The position numbers and the translations under genes were made by a program. From assembly GCA_013368315.1 (NCBI GenBank), contig JAACJM010000011.1, forward strand, positions 248,001 to 312,000: 64,000 nt of DNA, read 5' to 3'. This document shows positions 10,134-22,495 of this stretch, piece after piece. Position 1 is the stretch's first letter; every line of letters starts with the position of its first letter. The stretch comes from Tetrapyrgos nigripes (lineage: Eukaryota > Basidiomycota > Agaricomycetes > Agaricales > Campanellaceae). Below the pieces are notes generated by a model. It saw only the letters and a program-made list of their open reading frames with translations, was not told the DNA's origin and ran no database searches.

Positions 10134-13100
10134 TTAAGCCCACATAGCCTTGAACTTCTCCTGATATTCGGCTGTAGCGTCTCTTACGACCTGATACACC
10201 CTCCAATCTTCCTTAGATACACCTGGCGGACAGACACCAAAGCCTCCTGCTTCCGCTTCGTTCTCCTCATCAATGTCGTCTATTCCATTCTCCAACCCGT
10301 CTCCGTTTTCGAGTGTTTCTTCTTCAGCTACCGGCGGCGTATACTCTTTTGAGATTTTCGTCAAGAGCTGCTCGAGGCCCCATTTCAACGTAAGAAGTGT
10401 CAGGGAAAAATCTTGCAAGAGGTACCAGATGTCCCCGTGGCGTATTCCATTCGCATTGGCCAACGTCGGTGTCTGACCATGCGTATAGAAATCGTAAAGA
10501 TATGCGTTAAGAGTCTTCTCCTCGTCTCCTTCGGCAATAATCTCCCCAAATGAAGGCACAGCGTGTGAGTGTAGGTGCACTCCCTCCGTCACCGTGCTCG
10601 TCAGCTCTTGGACAGTCCCGAATACATCCAGATGCCCTGAGCTAGCGACGAAGAGCGAACGCGTTGTGAAGCGATTTGCGGTTTGTTCGAGGTATTGATG
10701 GAAACCCAGTGGGATAGATGTGGAAGACTGGGATGCTGAGTAGTCCAGTTGACTTAGAGGAAGTTTGCAGTCATCGCTGATGTCGCCGGCGTGCTGCCTG
10801 CAGTATGCCTGAGCATACTCGCAGTAGATCTTCAAGGTCTGATCTTCGTGTTCGACAAGGATGCGGCGCGCGTCTGGATCCAGCGAAGGCAAGACAATGA
10901 TCGATGGATACTTCTTGACCAGGGGTTCCAGGTATTGCGGCTTCAAGGCGGTTTTGGACAGATAACGACGGCCGAAGAGATGACACATAAGCAGAATGAA
11001 TTTCTGTTTGGCATCTGTATCATTTAGTCGGGAGATTCGATGTAGGAAACCTTTACGAAGGAGAGCAACAAGGGCTAGATTGCTGGGTTCCGTATACTGG
11101 AGACTTTGTCAGAATAGGAATCTCGGAGCAGGCTGCAGAAAACTCACATAAAGATGTGCCGCCATTGCGAAAAGGTTCATGGGCCTTCCTTTCTCATCCA
11201 ATAACCTAGCACGTTGTAGATACTCAATGCTAAATCGCATATGATGCAATAATTGTTGCTGTCCAACTTCTGAGCTCAAACTGATACGAGAAAGTGACAT
11301 CAAGCTGTTGACGGTACGCGTGGAGATCTCAGCATAGTCCGAACCATGGAGCAGGTTGAATAGACGCAGATTCAGCGTCGACGTCAGTGCAAAACTGCCT
11401 TGAAGACTCGGTAGCCTCGAGAGGATCAACCTGTAAACACGGTCCATAGACAGGCCGTAAAACACGACTTTCCCAAGCAAATCGAATCCTCTTCGTCCAG
11501 CACGACCAGCACATTGCCGATACTAAGGAACATTGAGTCAACTGACAACCAAAATTTTTTGAATAAGACTCACCATAAGTGCCGTCAAGAATACCGAGTC
11601 GCCACAAAAGACACTCGTTTTTGCAGGTGCGTTGATTCCCAAAGCAAGTGTCCCCGTCGCGATCACCACCCGTAAGAAGCCCTTCCTGAAGAGACTATAG
11701 AATATGTTAGTTAACAGATGCTTGTTAGAGTAATCAAGAACCAACCTTTCAACCAACGCTCGATACCCCTTATTCATTCCTGAATGATGTACGGCAATTC
11801 CACGTCGCAAGGCGCTCAAAGCCCAAGGCTGCACCCAACCAGTCATACTCTGGATATCCTCCTCGAGTTCCGATTTCGAATAGCAATGATAATCAGCAAA
11901 GGAGAATTGCTGAGAAGGTTCTGTCGGGTCAAACGAGCTCTGCCAGCTGCTCGGCGTTGTGTCTTCGGGGAAATCATCTGCATCCTTCTTCTTTTTGGCC
12001 TGCTTTGTACCTGCCCGTTTCCGATCCTTTGCCCGTTCTTTCCATTTCTCCCATTCCTGTACTTTGCGACTCCATGTAGGATCTTGAGCACGCCATGTAC
12101 GCTCTGCGTCGATGAGAGCTTGGTTGACCACTTTCACCATCTTCTCGCAGCCCGTTCGGTCAAAACTGAAGAGTATAGCAGGCTAGAATTGCGATAATCA
12201 GATTATATACTTTCTTGACAAGGTGAGAAAAACCCACTCACCAATTCGCCAGCAACATGCAAGTCACTCAGGAAGAATATCAGATTGTCAAGAAGGGCCT
12301 TTGGGGGTGGAGTAACATTGACTTGCTGTGCCGGGACCTTAGACTCCATGGTCGAGTCAAGTTTAGCGATGACTCTCCTCAGCAAAGACTGCGAGTCAAG
12401 TCGATCATTTGCACCTGCCAACCGCGACACTATCTCTTTGAGCTGGGCCTCATATCGAAGTACGTCCTTCTGACGAAGAAGCTGCCCTGAAGTTGATGGG
12501 AAGAAGTCGCCAGGGTTCAATCCGTTGAGAGCAGCCACAATTTTTGGATCATCCGGCGCGGTGCAGACTTCCCGAAGAACATGGTACAACGTCAATGTGT
12601 CCCTAGGCTCGAGAGCAAGATCTTCAGGAAGGAAACGAGCACCAAAAGAAAGGGTGGTGATGGGATGAATGAAGCGAGAGCGATTGGTGTGCTCATGCGA
12701 AGATAAACCTTTGAAAGGCTTGAGCTTGTTGTCGCGGCTGTCGAGGAGATAGATGTATTTTCTCAAATGTGAATATCGATGGGGGTGCTGTATGAACTCG
12801 TATTCAAATCCATGCGCTCTTTGGACTGAACCAAGCCAGTCACTGAACATCTGAGGGTCTCCAATAGTCGCAGAAAGACCACTAGAAAAAGGATCAACTT
12901 GCGAAAACCCAATCATATCTGAAAATTGAGACGTACATGATCGGGCACGGTGCCATGAGGATGAGCTGCTCCCAGACAGAGCCACCTTCTTGCTGGCCGA
13001 TGCAGTGAATTTCGTCGAGACATACCCTGTCAGTGAACGGTGAGATATATAAGCTTGGACTGATGTTGAAATTGAATCATACCATCGTAAATGAGGCAGC

Positions 13101-16100
13101 CAATTCTTGGCAAGAGTCGGGGAAAGGAGCATGATGGATAAGACTTCCGGCACCGTGATCAATATCTGACAATTCTGCGGATTGTGTATGCGGTGGTCCC
13201 GCGTATGTATTGCCCAAACCGTCTCTGGAGAGTTAGGTATCAGTAACAAGCATGTAGTGCTCAGACAGCTAACTTACTGCCTTTCAATTCCTTGCTAAAA
13301 CGCGCATAAACTTCCGCCGCAATTTGCGTCACCAAAGCTTTCGTCGGCGCGACATAAACCAGGATGCCACTATCAGACTCTCGCAGAACACGTTCCATCG
13401 CGTAGTATGATATAAAAGTCTTTCCTGCGCTAGTTGGTGCTATCAAAGTCATAGTCAGCCCCAAAACCTTTTGGAAAGAACAAAGCACATACCGACGACG
13501 AGAAGTGATGTTCGTCTATCTATGCAATCGAGAACTTTCCGCTGCCAGGCATCCGGTTCAAATGACACTCTCGAATCCGGTGAACCATCCATACTCCTGT
13601 CCATAAACTCCCCAAAGAGTCGTAGCTGCCATTCCGATGGGTGCTCACGAATCTTCATCCACGAGTATTTCGGCACCTGGTCCTTTGACCTGAACAACTT
13701 TATAAATGAAAAGGTCAACCCCTGGTCATCCCGGACGTCTACAGATGGCGACACCAGCGAACGAGCATAGTCCTCAAAGCCGAGAGAACGAAGGACAGAA
13801 GAAAGGACGTCGGAAACAGGCGCAGTGACGTATTTCCTGTCGCAAATGTCTTTGACCATCTGCAGGATAGACAAAGAGTAACGGTCATGGACGACAGAGG
13901 CGTCGGGATATGATTCGGCTACCCAACGCGTAAGCTCGAGATGCAGTCGATATAAACGCATTTCAGTTCCTGCCCAGTCTTCTCGACTACGAGGGTTGTT
14001 AATTAAACTGGTAAGGTGTTTGATCTGGCTGGGGATGTCTTCTATCTTGAGCACAGCAAGCTGCCCGAGCCACCATGCCGAAGACGAATCTTTATTTTTT
14101 GACTCCTTCTCCTGCTTGATCTTCAGGAGAAGTTGGTCTTTTGATGAGAGCTTCTTGTTCTTGAGAGCCTGTATCAATATGGTCAGCGTTTGACGAAAGA
14201 CTGAGCAACGTAGGTGAAGTCACCTTCTCTGGTTTAGCCTTCTGCACCGGAAGACGCGCCGTCTGCTTGGACTGAGATTTCGATGAAGCTCCCACAGCCG
14301 GAATCACAATCCTCTGGATGATCTTCCCCGATGCACCCGTCAGCGTCTCCGCTTGCTTCTGTAGGTTAGACATGAACCGCTGTTCACGCTTGAGCCGCTT
14401 GTTTTGCTGCCATTGGGTGAGGGGCTTCTGGGTATCACCACCAAGATGAGGAGGCAGTAAAGACTTGGAATTGTGCCAATGAGTGGTGTCCGAGAATAGA
14501 GTAGACCCGTCGAAGTTACTCTCTGAGGAAAAGGATTCCAGGCTCTCGGGCGCATCTAGCGCTATTTGCACAGAAGACAGATGAGCATCAAATACGGGAT
14601 TCGAGAACGGCAACAGGCCGAAACCAAAGTTGGTCCCATTCGCAGTGGGTCGAGAAGGGTGGGAGACGGTCGGGCCATGGGCGAAAGCGGCGAAAACACC
14701 GAGGTTGGGAGGACACTGCTTCAAGTCCGACCAGATTTGATTGACCAAAGCGTTGGAGCTTAATTCTGCAGCAATTTGAGGCCCTGGAGAGCACACATAG
14801 TGTACCAGGGAAATGAAAATTCGGCCATCGATGTCAAGGGACGCTCCTGATCGTGCCAAAGTCGCAGCTGTAATGAAGAATGCCCGGGGAATAAACTCGT
14901 TCATGAGAACGTGTTTGACGTCGGGATGCAACGCTGGGACGTTGCGCGCCCTCAGCTTGAGAGGAACACCCTCGAGTAAGGCTAAGTGAAGCACGAAGAG
15001 GTATGTCAACGGATGCAAGAAACGATGGTTCGTTTTCGCAGAATCAGGGCTGACAATGCCATCCAACAACTGACGGGCCAGCTGGCCGATGATGTCAGGG
15101 TATGCCTGCGGAACTTGAAGATCATCATCAGAGAACAGTGTGTCTGCGCCAGGATAATTCTTGCTCAGTTCCGCGTCAAATGCAAATTTCTTTCTAGTAG
15201 CCATCTTGAAGATTTTGGAAACATCTGAACGACTTGTATAGTTACCTTCGTGGACGAAGGCAAGTATCTGAGGGAAGATGAGAGATACATCAGAGAATGT
15301 AGAATGAACAGGGCCAGACAACGCACCTTTGAGTCTTTAAACTCTAATTCAGACAACGAAGTCACAGAGAAACCTTTCGATAGCAACTCGTATACGAAAG
15401 CCCTTTGCAGCAACACAAGGGCAAGGGCTGATAATGAAGCATTTTCACTCGGCTCTCCGCCGTGGTTAATCATGACGAACATCGGCTATAAAGACAGAAT
15501 ACATCTCAATCAAGGTAGTCTGAAAGAAAAGGACATAAGTACCTTTTTTTCGTTTTCGTACTCCCTCCATGAAGGATCATCCAAACCTTGAAAGGTTTTG
15601 ACCTCAAAATCCGTCCCTGAGCTGAGCTTTTTCAGATGCTGATGGAGGAGGATCCTAGCTAACGCTCTTGGTGCGACAATATCCTTGGATTCACCGACAC
15701 GCAGGGTGGCGTATCGATTATCTATGCCGATGTAAGAAAAATTAACGATCATCTCAAAAGAATCCGACTAAGTACTGACCTTGCCAGAAAACGATATCGA
15801 AATTCGCGGAACGGCTCAACAAGTTTTTGAGGAAGCGTTCCAGTGTCTGATACGCATGCACTATTTGGAAGCTAGCAGGATCTAACATGAAGAATCATCA
15901 GATCATCAGCTGCAGAATGACATCGTATACAAAAAAGGCTGCCCACCGCCTACACGGCCTAAAGCCAACAGAGGGTCATCCAAGACCAACTGAAGAAGAG
16001 ATTCCCCTGGAAACGAAATGATCAAGGTGAGTAAACGACTGCGTACAGTCAAAACGAACACCGTACCATCCAATACGAAAGGTTCATCGCCAGCGAAATC

Positions 16101-16256
16101 TCCAATCAAATCCATCCATCTGGCTTTGCGTTGGAGATCCATAAACCATTTTGAGTCCACGTAATGGAGGGCATCTTTGTAAGATAAGATTGGACCAGAT
16201 ACTTTGTGGGTGTGGGGGGATACAGCGTCGGGATTATCTAGATCGTCCCGGTCCAT
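10134..16256 (-). CDS. DDX60-like DExH-box superfamily 2 helicase, 16 exons
   Basis: Hand-spliced exons: 16256-16067, 16006-15947, 15881-15780, 15721-15543, 15485-15327, 15267-14224, 14168-13493, 13439-13278, 13224-13083, 13026-12937, 12881-12242, 12182-11746, 11694-11574, 11522-11148, 11096-11051 and 11014-10134. They total 5304 nt, giving 1767 aa, in frame. The N-terminal ~250 residues include [16 protein letters not shown], like the DDX60 N-terminal region. Helicase motifs are intact: motif I APTSAGKT (804-811), motif II DEIH (909-912), motif III SAT (938-940), the Ski2/DDX60 block [10 protein letters not shown] (from 1148) and motif [10 protein letters not shown] (1337-1344). The length matches the DDX60 family (about 1700 aa). 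These are Ski2-related RNA helicases, linked in animals to antiviral RNA sensing and decay; the fungal role is not established. The ATG at 16256 follows a non-coding leader. Repeats flank both ends. Confidence 0.93.
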
Positions 16257-16344
16257 GGTTGTGGTTGAGGAAGAGAAAGAGGTAAGTGAAACAAAGAGGT
16301 CTCAGATCCGAAACTTCTTGAGGGAAGCACTCCCAATTTGACGT

Positions 16345-16776
16345 AAGAGCCTTCGGGCGCTTGAAATGGATGCCGTACATACATGAGGTCGAAGGTGTAC
16401 GCGGAGACCTTGCGGAGACCTGAAAAGAAAAGCAGGTAAGCGCTCAAGGAACACTGTCACTCAGACAGAGAGTGATACACCTACCCACGGCCAGTTTTTT
16501 GAAAAACTCTCTGAAAGGATATATATACCTAGGTAGCTTGCTTGTAGACACCGTACACGTACATACAGGGAAAGTGAAGGAAGACATGGTTGCGGCGAGC
16601 ACGTCACCGTCCCTTTGACCAACCTACATATATAGGCCGCATCGATTCATCCTTGAAAAAGTCTGTCCAGAATACTGTACGACTCTTTACCAACGCCCTT
16701 CGGTATTAGTGCATTTTTTATTCCGATATACATGAACATTCCCTAAGACAGTTATACCCTTCTCCCACTCGTTCAG
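16345..16776 (+). repeat. ~430 bp direct repeat, copy B
   Basis: Partner of 9190-9620. It lies immediately upstream of the helicase start codon (the gene is on the minus strand), so it probably contains that gene's promoter. It has small indels against copy A, for example around 16400 and 16505. Confidence 0.8.
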
Positions 16777-17345
16777 CCCAGACCTCAGTAACCGTTTGCA
16801 CAAAAACCTCAGCAGCCTTGTTGTGCTGAGCGCATTCACGACACATCAAAAAAGGCTCATTTACATGAGGGTTGCTGTAGTAACCTGACGAGAAAAGGCA
16901 TGTAAATACCAAGTGCAGGAGACTGAGAGCAAAAAAGTAAACAACTCGCCTATTACATCGGAGTCATTTGGGCACGTCCGGAATTCGGCGCGGGAGCAGA
17001 TGCATCATCGTCGATACGTCAGACAAGATTGCAAACGAGTAGTGTGGGTATGAAGGACAATCTGTCAGCCAAGGGTGAGCATAAGTCCATGCAGGGAATG
17101 GAAGAGGAACATACGAGAGCGAGTCCCAGTGGTAGACCTCTGGTTCATGCGAAAGCCTCGGTCAGGAAATCTGGTTACAGAATCGCAAGAAATAGATGAC
17201 TTCATCCAGGGTACCACGAGATGGACAAATAGCTTTGTGAGGAGGCAACTTTCTCGCAGCGAAAAACATCAAACTCGGTCTTCCAGTCATGGCTCGCGAG
17301 AAGTCCCATTCAAACTCCACCAATTCCACTAGTAGACTACACATG
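16777..17345. other. No recognised gene; short minus-strand frames
   Basis: A 60 aa minus-strand frame (17344-17162) and a 64 aa frame around 16718-16912 with a CREC-type cysteine pair look mildly coding in composition. Neither has a recognisable domain or a complete splice model. They may be exons of a lost gene. Confidence 0.3.
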
Positions 17346-17349
17346 TCCT

Positions 17350-17990
17350 CTTCCCTAACCCAGCTTCCGGCTCTACCACAACATCTACCCTATCATCGTC
17401 CAACCCGACAATGCAGTTTTTCTCCCCATCGAGCTAACAGACTCTCTTCTCCACGAAGCTAACACCAGTTCTATCATCAGCAGACGACGACGGGGGTTCC
17501 TTAGAATACATCGTGAAGTCGAAGGATACGCACAGGAGGCAGGAGAAAAAGGACTTCCGCGCGTGTATCCTCTTCCAAGAGAAGTAATCCTAGAAGAAGG
17601 CGTAGACAACACACAGGATAGTGTGACGGGGCTGACAGGTAACGAAGGAAGTGCAGGTAGTGATTTGTCGAATAGAGAGCTGTGGACCGTGGTGTGAAGG
17701 ATAGCCGGGTCCAATTGCGCCGAAGAGCATGATGGGAGATGGAATTAGAAGGCTATGGGGCGGCAATGGGAGGCTAGTCAGGTTTGAGGTAGAGGCAGGT
17801 GCAAGTAGCAGAAGACCGTCGCAAATCATGCCGAGAAAGGACCAGTCTGACCCGGGATAACTCCTCGTCCTCTTCTTCACCTGCCTCTCGCAGGGATCTG
17901 ATGAAACGAAGTTGGAGCAAACGAAATTCGGCGACACATTCATCATCTGAAGATGAAGGCCCCAGGGAATTGGAGGGTTGGGGATGATTT
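17350..17990 (-). pseudogene. Partial decayed copy of the Ser/Pro-rich gene (N-terminal half)
   Basis: The minus-strand frames contain SSSDDECVAEFRL (near 17955), matching SSSDDECDADFRL in the intact protein, and PSLPVSPVTLSCVLSTPSS (near 17640). The blocks fall in different frames and are interrupted by stops. It resembles the copy at 7-9 kb more than the intact gene, suggesting that the decayed copies were themselves duplicated. Confidence 0.65.
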
Positions 17991-17999
17991 AGGTGATGA

Positions 18000-18720
18000 G
18001 GAAGGGAAGGCGAGCTCGGTGAAGCCCAAGCGGAATACGAAGTAATGGCAGCGCCGGAGAACCTTTTGTTGATGGAGCAACAGGCCCAGGTGTCGACGAA
18101 GACCATGAGGATGGAAGAATCCTTGCCTCATGAGGTAGAACGAAGGTATAACGCTGATGCGGTGCCGTCTGCATTGGCAAAAGCAGTCTGTGTAGCAGAC
18201 ATTTCATGAAGAGGCATGAAGCCCAGCTTGTCCCGTCTCAGCCGTGCCAAAGTGGTAGGATGTATGGTGCGATATAATGGCATGAAGAATGGATCGGAAA
18301 AGTGAGGAGCAGACGTCCAGGCAGGCTAAGATTCTTCAGCGACAGTCTTCATCACTCTTCCCCTCTTCTTCTTCAGCATCGGCATAAAGATATGATCTGT
18401 GGTAGACAGACTCCACGTTGAAACGACATTGTCAAGACCAAAACATCCAAAAGAAACTAGTAGCCTTCTAGGATTTCATCTTCGTCATTCCCGTCTTCTC
18501 CATCCATTTTCGTAGTCTCTCCAAGTCATCTCCTGGCTCAGCTCCTCCGGTCGGCAAAAGGCAGCACTGACAGCAATGCTCGCATAGCCGAGTCCCCGAG
18601 CATACACCTAACAGCTAGCGGCCTCTCCTTCTCTTTCACTACCCTCAGAACAAACCCCAACTCCATCAGCAGCATCAGACGACGAAGGCTCCTGGAGTAC
18701 TTTGAAGGATGCGCATACGA
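18000..18720 (-). pseudogene. Second partial decayed copy of the Ser/Pro-rich gene (middle part)
   Basis: Nucleotide similarity is visible between 18060-18400 and 61930-62240 (for example GATTCTTCAG followed by CATCACT). The stretch 18530-18720 resembles 8220-8400 and 17400-17520, including GCAGACGACG-like runs. The order relative to the preceding fragment is not colinear with the intact gene, so this is a separate, rearranged piece. No usable frame. Confidence 0.5.
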
Positions 18721-18784
18721 GAAGGAGAAGGATTCAAACACGGGACAAAGACGCACTGGAGTGAACTGGCTGGAGCGGAGCCTG

Positions 18785-19470
18785 CAAACGTGTTGGGCCT
18801 TATTTGGAAAGATGCGTTTCGCCCAACGCCGAGGAATTCGCTCGTCGTCAGCGAGCAGCTCGTTGAATTCTCCTCCGATCGTGCCAGAAACTTCCAAAAT
18901 CATTTTTAGTAGTCTATACTACCGCACTGTGGCCATTTTTTCGCGATTTTATTGGCTAAAAACTCAAAAGACGCGTCGGCCTACGACTCTGATTAATTGA
19001 TTTCTCTTTTCGAACTCCTTCGTTTCCTGGCCCTTCGCTTTACCGTTACTGGTAAAGGTAGATGCCATCGTTCTGTGTGTTTCCTGCAACGGATTCCGAA
19101 TATCGTAAGTAAGTATCATCCTTATTTCTCTTCAGCTTTATTTGAGTTTCTTCGGAAACGTACTCTCTACGTGTTTTCTTTTCAATAAATGTGGTTCCTT
19201 CCTTTCCCTATCGTTGTAAGATGGGACAGAGACTCGGAGTTTGGATGCAGTAGACTGAGTACTGTACGGTCTTCGAGTCGCGGCCGCGACACTTACCCAT
19301 TGCCGAAGTGGTTCCTTCAGCTTCCTCCATCTATGCGTCCATCGCTTCTTTATCACTACTACTAGTCAGTTTTCTTTCGTCGTCTGGCACATCACGGAAA
19401 CCGAAACGCAAGTATATGCGCTCAGTTTGGAATAGTAAGAGGATTGGTTCCAGAGAAACGGACCAGCATC
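18785..19470 (+). repeat. ~650 bp dispersed repeat, copy C
   Basis: It recurs at 35757-36415 in the same orientation. Shared stretches include GGCCTTATTTGGAAA, AATAAATGTGG, GATGGGACAGAGACTCGGAG and the NotI-containing run GAGTCGCGGCCGC. Its 3' part overlaps the first exon of the small gene described next. Confidence 0.8.
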
Positions 19471-19846
19471 ATGGTATGCACGTCTGCTATTTTCGCACGT
19501 CATCAGCTGCTTGACCATCTGGATCCCTTTGACAGGCTTTCGTTATATCTATACCGGCCGTAGAGAATCAGATTTTGAGCTCATGGCTGCTTCATGTCAG
19601 GTAAATACGCTGATGGGTTTAGCTCTAACGTCGTTATGATCGTTTTCCGACGCACCCAGCCCAGGGTCCTTACTTCGGTGGTCCAGAAGGACAAATAACC
19701 TTCGCCAATACAGGCTTCCAGCGCGTTTATGAGCCATTCGCAACACTGCTGTCAATGCGCTACGTGAGAGACAAAAGGTAAGTGTCGTGATTCTCGTCGA
19801 AGCCTTCTAGTTGAAAGAGTACTTCTATCTCTGACAGAAACCTCTG
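19308..19846 (+). CDS. Unrecognised small spliced gene (start not determined)
   Basis: A consistent splice chain can be read. The open frame from about 19308 has a hydrophobic stretch (SIASLSLLLVSFLSS) then basic residues, and runs to a GTATGC donor near 19472. An acceptor TTGACAG near 19535 joins to FRYIYTGRRESDFELMAAS. A GTAAAT intron follows, then AQGPYFGGPEGQITF...YVRDKR. A last intron ends at 19836, and a stop codon follows at 19844-19846. The signal-anchor-like segment suggests a membrane or secreted protein, but no family was recognised. No convincing ATG was found in the first exon, so an upstream exon may be missing or the gene may be a fragment. The first exon recurs with a 1 bp deletion at about 36270-36420. 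Confidence 0.35.
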
Positions 19847-19890
19847 AATGCGTGGCGCAGAGGAGCGGCCGTTGTGGGGTCCCGGGTTGA

Positions 19891-19898
19891 TATAAAAG
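19891..19898 (+). promoter_or_regulatory. TATA box of the first P450 gene
   Basis: TATAAAAG lies about 55 bp upstream of the ATG at 19951, a normal position for a short-leader fungal gene. Confidence 0.5.
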
Positions 19899-19950
19899 TA
19901 GTTAACTGTCAATTCTCAGGTACCGAGTCACCTCCAAGTCACCTCTCATT

Positions 19951-22167
19951 ATGATCTCTCAGGGACCTGAGCTTCTGGCACCTGTCGGCGTGCTTATAGT
20001 CGGCTTAGCTGTTCTTTATCTTCGAGGGAATAGAAGCTCACTACCTCCTGGTCCTCCTCGTTTGCCTATTGTCGGCAATCTCAAGTATCTGACGGTGCTG
20101 GGAAAGCCTAGACCATGGCATCTCTTCCATAAATTCGCGCAAGAATACGGTGATTTGCCTTCTAGAAGTGCCAAATTAAGCTGAACATGCTTTTCCTCCA
20201 GGACCAGTGACATATCTCGACTTCCTTGGCAGGCCTGTCGTCATCATCAACAATGCGCGAGCTGCTGATGATTTACTTGTCCGTCGAACGGGTAACTATT
20301 CGGATAGGCCTCGTTTGGTTGTTGGAAACGAATATCTAAGTGGTGGCCTGGCCTTTCCCCTAGCACCGAGCAATGAGATGTAAGCATACTTCTTCCATCT
20401 AGCTTTCTTGTCTCAGAAGCTTTTCCGTCTGTCTACTATATTCTGCATTATAGTTGGCGAAAGATGCGGCGCGCGACTGAACCACAACTTGGTGTCAAAT
20501 CTTTGATGCAATACGAGAATATTCAGACCGATGAAGCGATTTTGTTTGCGTATGACATGCTACGCAGACCTGATAAGTGCTTAGAGAACATCCTAAGGTG
20601 CAGTTCAGAACCGATGCTTCCTCACTGCTCGGACTACTCAGCTCATTATTCCGTCAATTGGACAGGGTAACTGCTTCGGTAATTCTGTCTGTTGTGTATG
20701 ATCAACCTCCTCTGAGGTCTCTGGATGAGCCATCAGTGCATGTCATGGACGACTTCCTCCATAAATTAAATCGAGCAGCTCAACCTGGAGCGCATATCGT
20801 TGAAGCTATTCCCGTTCTGGAATATATTCCTACTTTTCTGTCATCATGGAAGAAGAATGCCAAAAGAGATTTTCAGAAATTCTCATCTATGTTTCTGAAA
20901 GATTATTCGACCGTTAAAGAAAGGGTACGTTCTGCCTGAACTTGTTTCGTTTTCCGGGCCTTTCATCTTCAATATATGACCACAGCTTATCGATGAACAA
21001 CGACAAAGTCTCCTCGCAAAAATGCTCGAAGGGGGCTCACGGCATGACATGAATGATCTTGAAACAGCTTGGGCAGCTGCGATGATATAGTGAGTTGATT
21101 ATTCTGTCTTGAAACGAAAGCCATTCATGTTCATACTTGGCATAGCGCTGCCGCTTATGATACGGTAAGTAAAAAATGATTGATCACGGATCGTTAATCA
21201 CCATCACTAAATACCTTTCTCTATAGACCAGTGCAACACTCACTTGGTTTTTCTTCATCATGATCCATTTTCCTGACATTCAAAGGAAAGCACAAGAGGA
21301 AATAGACACCGTCGTCGGTCAATCTCGCTTGCCTTCCTTCTCTGATACGAAGCATCTTCCATATGTCACTGCGCTCATCAGAGAAGTGAGCTCATTTGAT
21401 TCCTCGATGGACAATGTCAGACCCAGAAGTTGCTGACCGTCCCTTTAGATAGTGCGTTGGAGGCCAGCTACACCGATAGGAGTTCCTCATGCGTCTGTGA
21501 AGGCAAGTATTACCTACAAGTACAGCATCCAGCATCCTTGATGGTTGATGAATTTCGGACAATATCAGGACGATTACTACAATAATCAGCTGATCCCAGG
21601 AGGATCCATTTGTATCCCTAACGTGTGGTGAGCCCGGACGCACCTTGCAGAATGAATCAACTACATCAAGTTCATACTAGGTCTATCAACCGTGATCCAG
21701 ATGTTTATGGCGCTGATGCCGATGAATTTCGTCCAGAGAGGCATCTGAATCCGGACGGAAAGCTGAAGGATGAAACTGGTGAAGGTCATTTTACCTATGG
21801 CTTTGGTAGAAGGTTTGTGATATCCAAATTCCACCGTTTCCGAGTCCTTTTCTGATGGGAAAACTTTTCTTTAGGGAATGCATTGGAAAACATTTCGCTA
21901 ACAAAGCCCTTTTTATCGATATTACCATGATATTATGGGCGATGTCGATTGAGGCTTCGACAAACGTACCTCATATATCTGAAGATTCCGGAGAGGGTAT
22001 CATCTTGTAAGTGTTCTGCTGTGCAGAAAAGTTGTTCTATAATAACCGTATATTGCAATAGACATCCTCCTCCATTTGAATGCAGATGCAAGCCTCGGTT
22101 TGTCGGTGTTGAAGCAACTTTGGAGCAAGCTCGGAACGTCGTACTTTCCGCTCACCATGCTCGCTGA
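19951..22167 (+). CDS. Cytochrome P450 (tandem paralogue 1), 12 exons
   Basis: Exons: 19951-20149, 20202-20379, 20454-20597, 20666-20924, 20986-21089, 21146-21164, 21227-21385, 21449-21502, 21569-21627, 21681-21812, 21875-22006 and 22062-22167. They total 1545 nt, giving 514 aa in frame. The N-terminus is a membrane anchor followed by the proline hinge LPPGPPRLPIVGNLKYL. The I-helix region ends AAAYDTTSATLTW, the ExxR motif lies in LIREIVRWRP, and the haem loop is YGFGRRECIG with the ligand Cys438. By family it is an ER-bound, haem-dependent monooxygenase needing a P450 reductase. The substrate and CYP family number cannot be assigned from sequence alone. Intron 8 starts with GC (AAG/GCAAGT) where the paralogue has GT. 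Intact. Confidence 0.92.
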
Positions 22168-22357
22168 GACTTGTAGAGAATGATTGCTTCAACATGTACA
22201 TATTATTCACTCTAAATGCTTCCTTATCATGCATGGAACGTAACAGGTTTCTCAAAGAAGACCGCGTGCTGTGACTATCTCCGAGTCCATTCCTTCTCCA
22301 TTTAGCTTCCTCTGCTCAGATTACTGGTTCTGTGATTGGCAGTTTCCAAGGACCTTG

Positions 22358-22424
22358 TCATTGTACTTGAACGGCGTTCTCAGATACTATCATAGTATCT
22401 GAGAACGCCGTTCAAGTACAATGA
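22358..22424. repeat. Perfect 67 bp palindrome between the P450 genes
   Basis: Arms of 33 bp (22358-22390 and 22392-22424) are perfectly complementary around a single central C at 22391. The arm reads outward from GATACTAT through GAGAACGCCGTTCAAGTACAA. It lies 190 bp after the first P450 stop and 120 bp before the second start. A degenerate, much shorter version lies at about 39525-39550 in a copied spacer. Confidence 0.95.
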
Positions 22425-22495
22425 TATCTGTTATAGGCTAGTGCAGAATGAGTGGCGCTGATCATGGGGGGAGGGGGGCTGACTAGGAGGGGCAG

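Noticed and set aside
15223..15245. Extra short intron in helicase exon 6 (GTAACT...CAAG)
   Set aside because: Removing it puts a stop codon immediately in frame; reading through keeps the 1767 aa frame.
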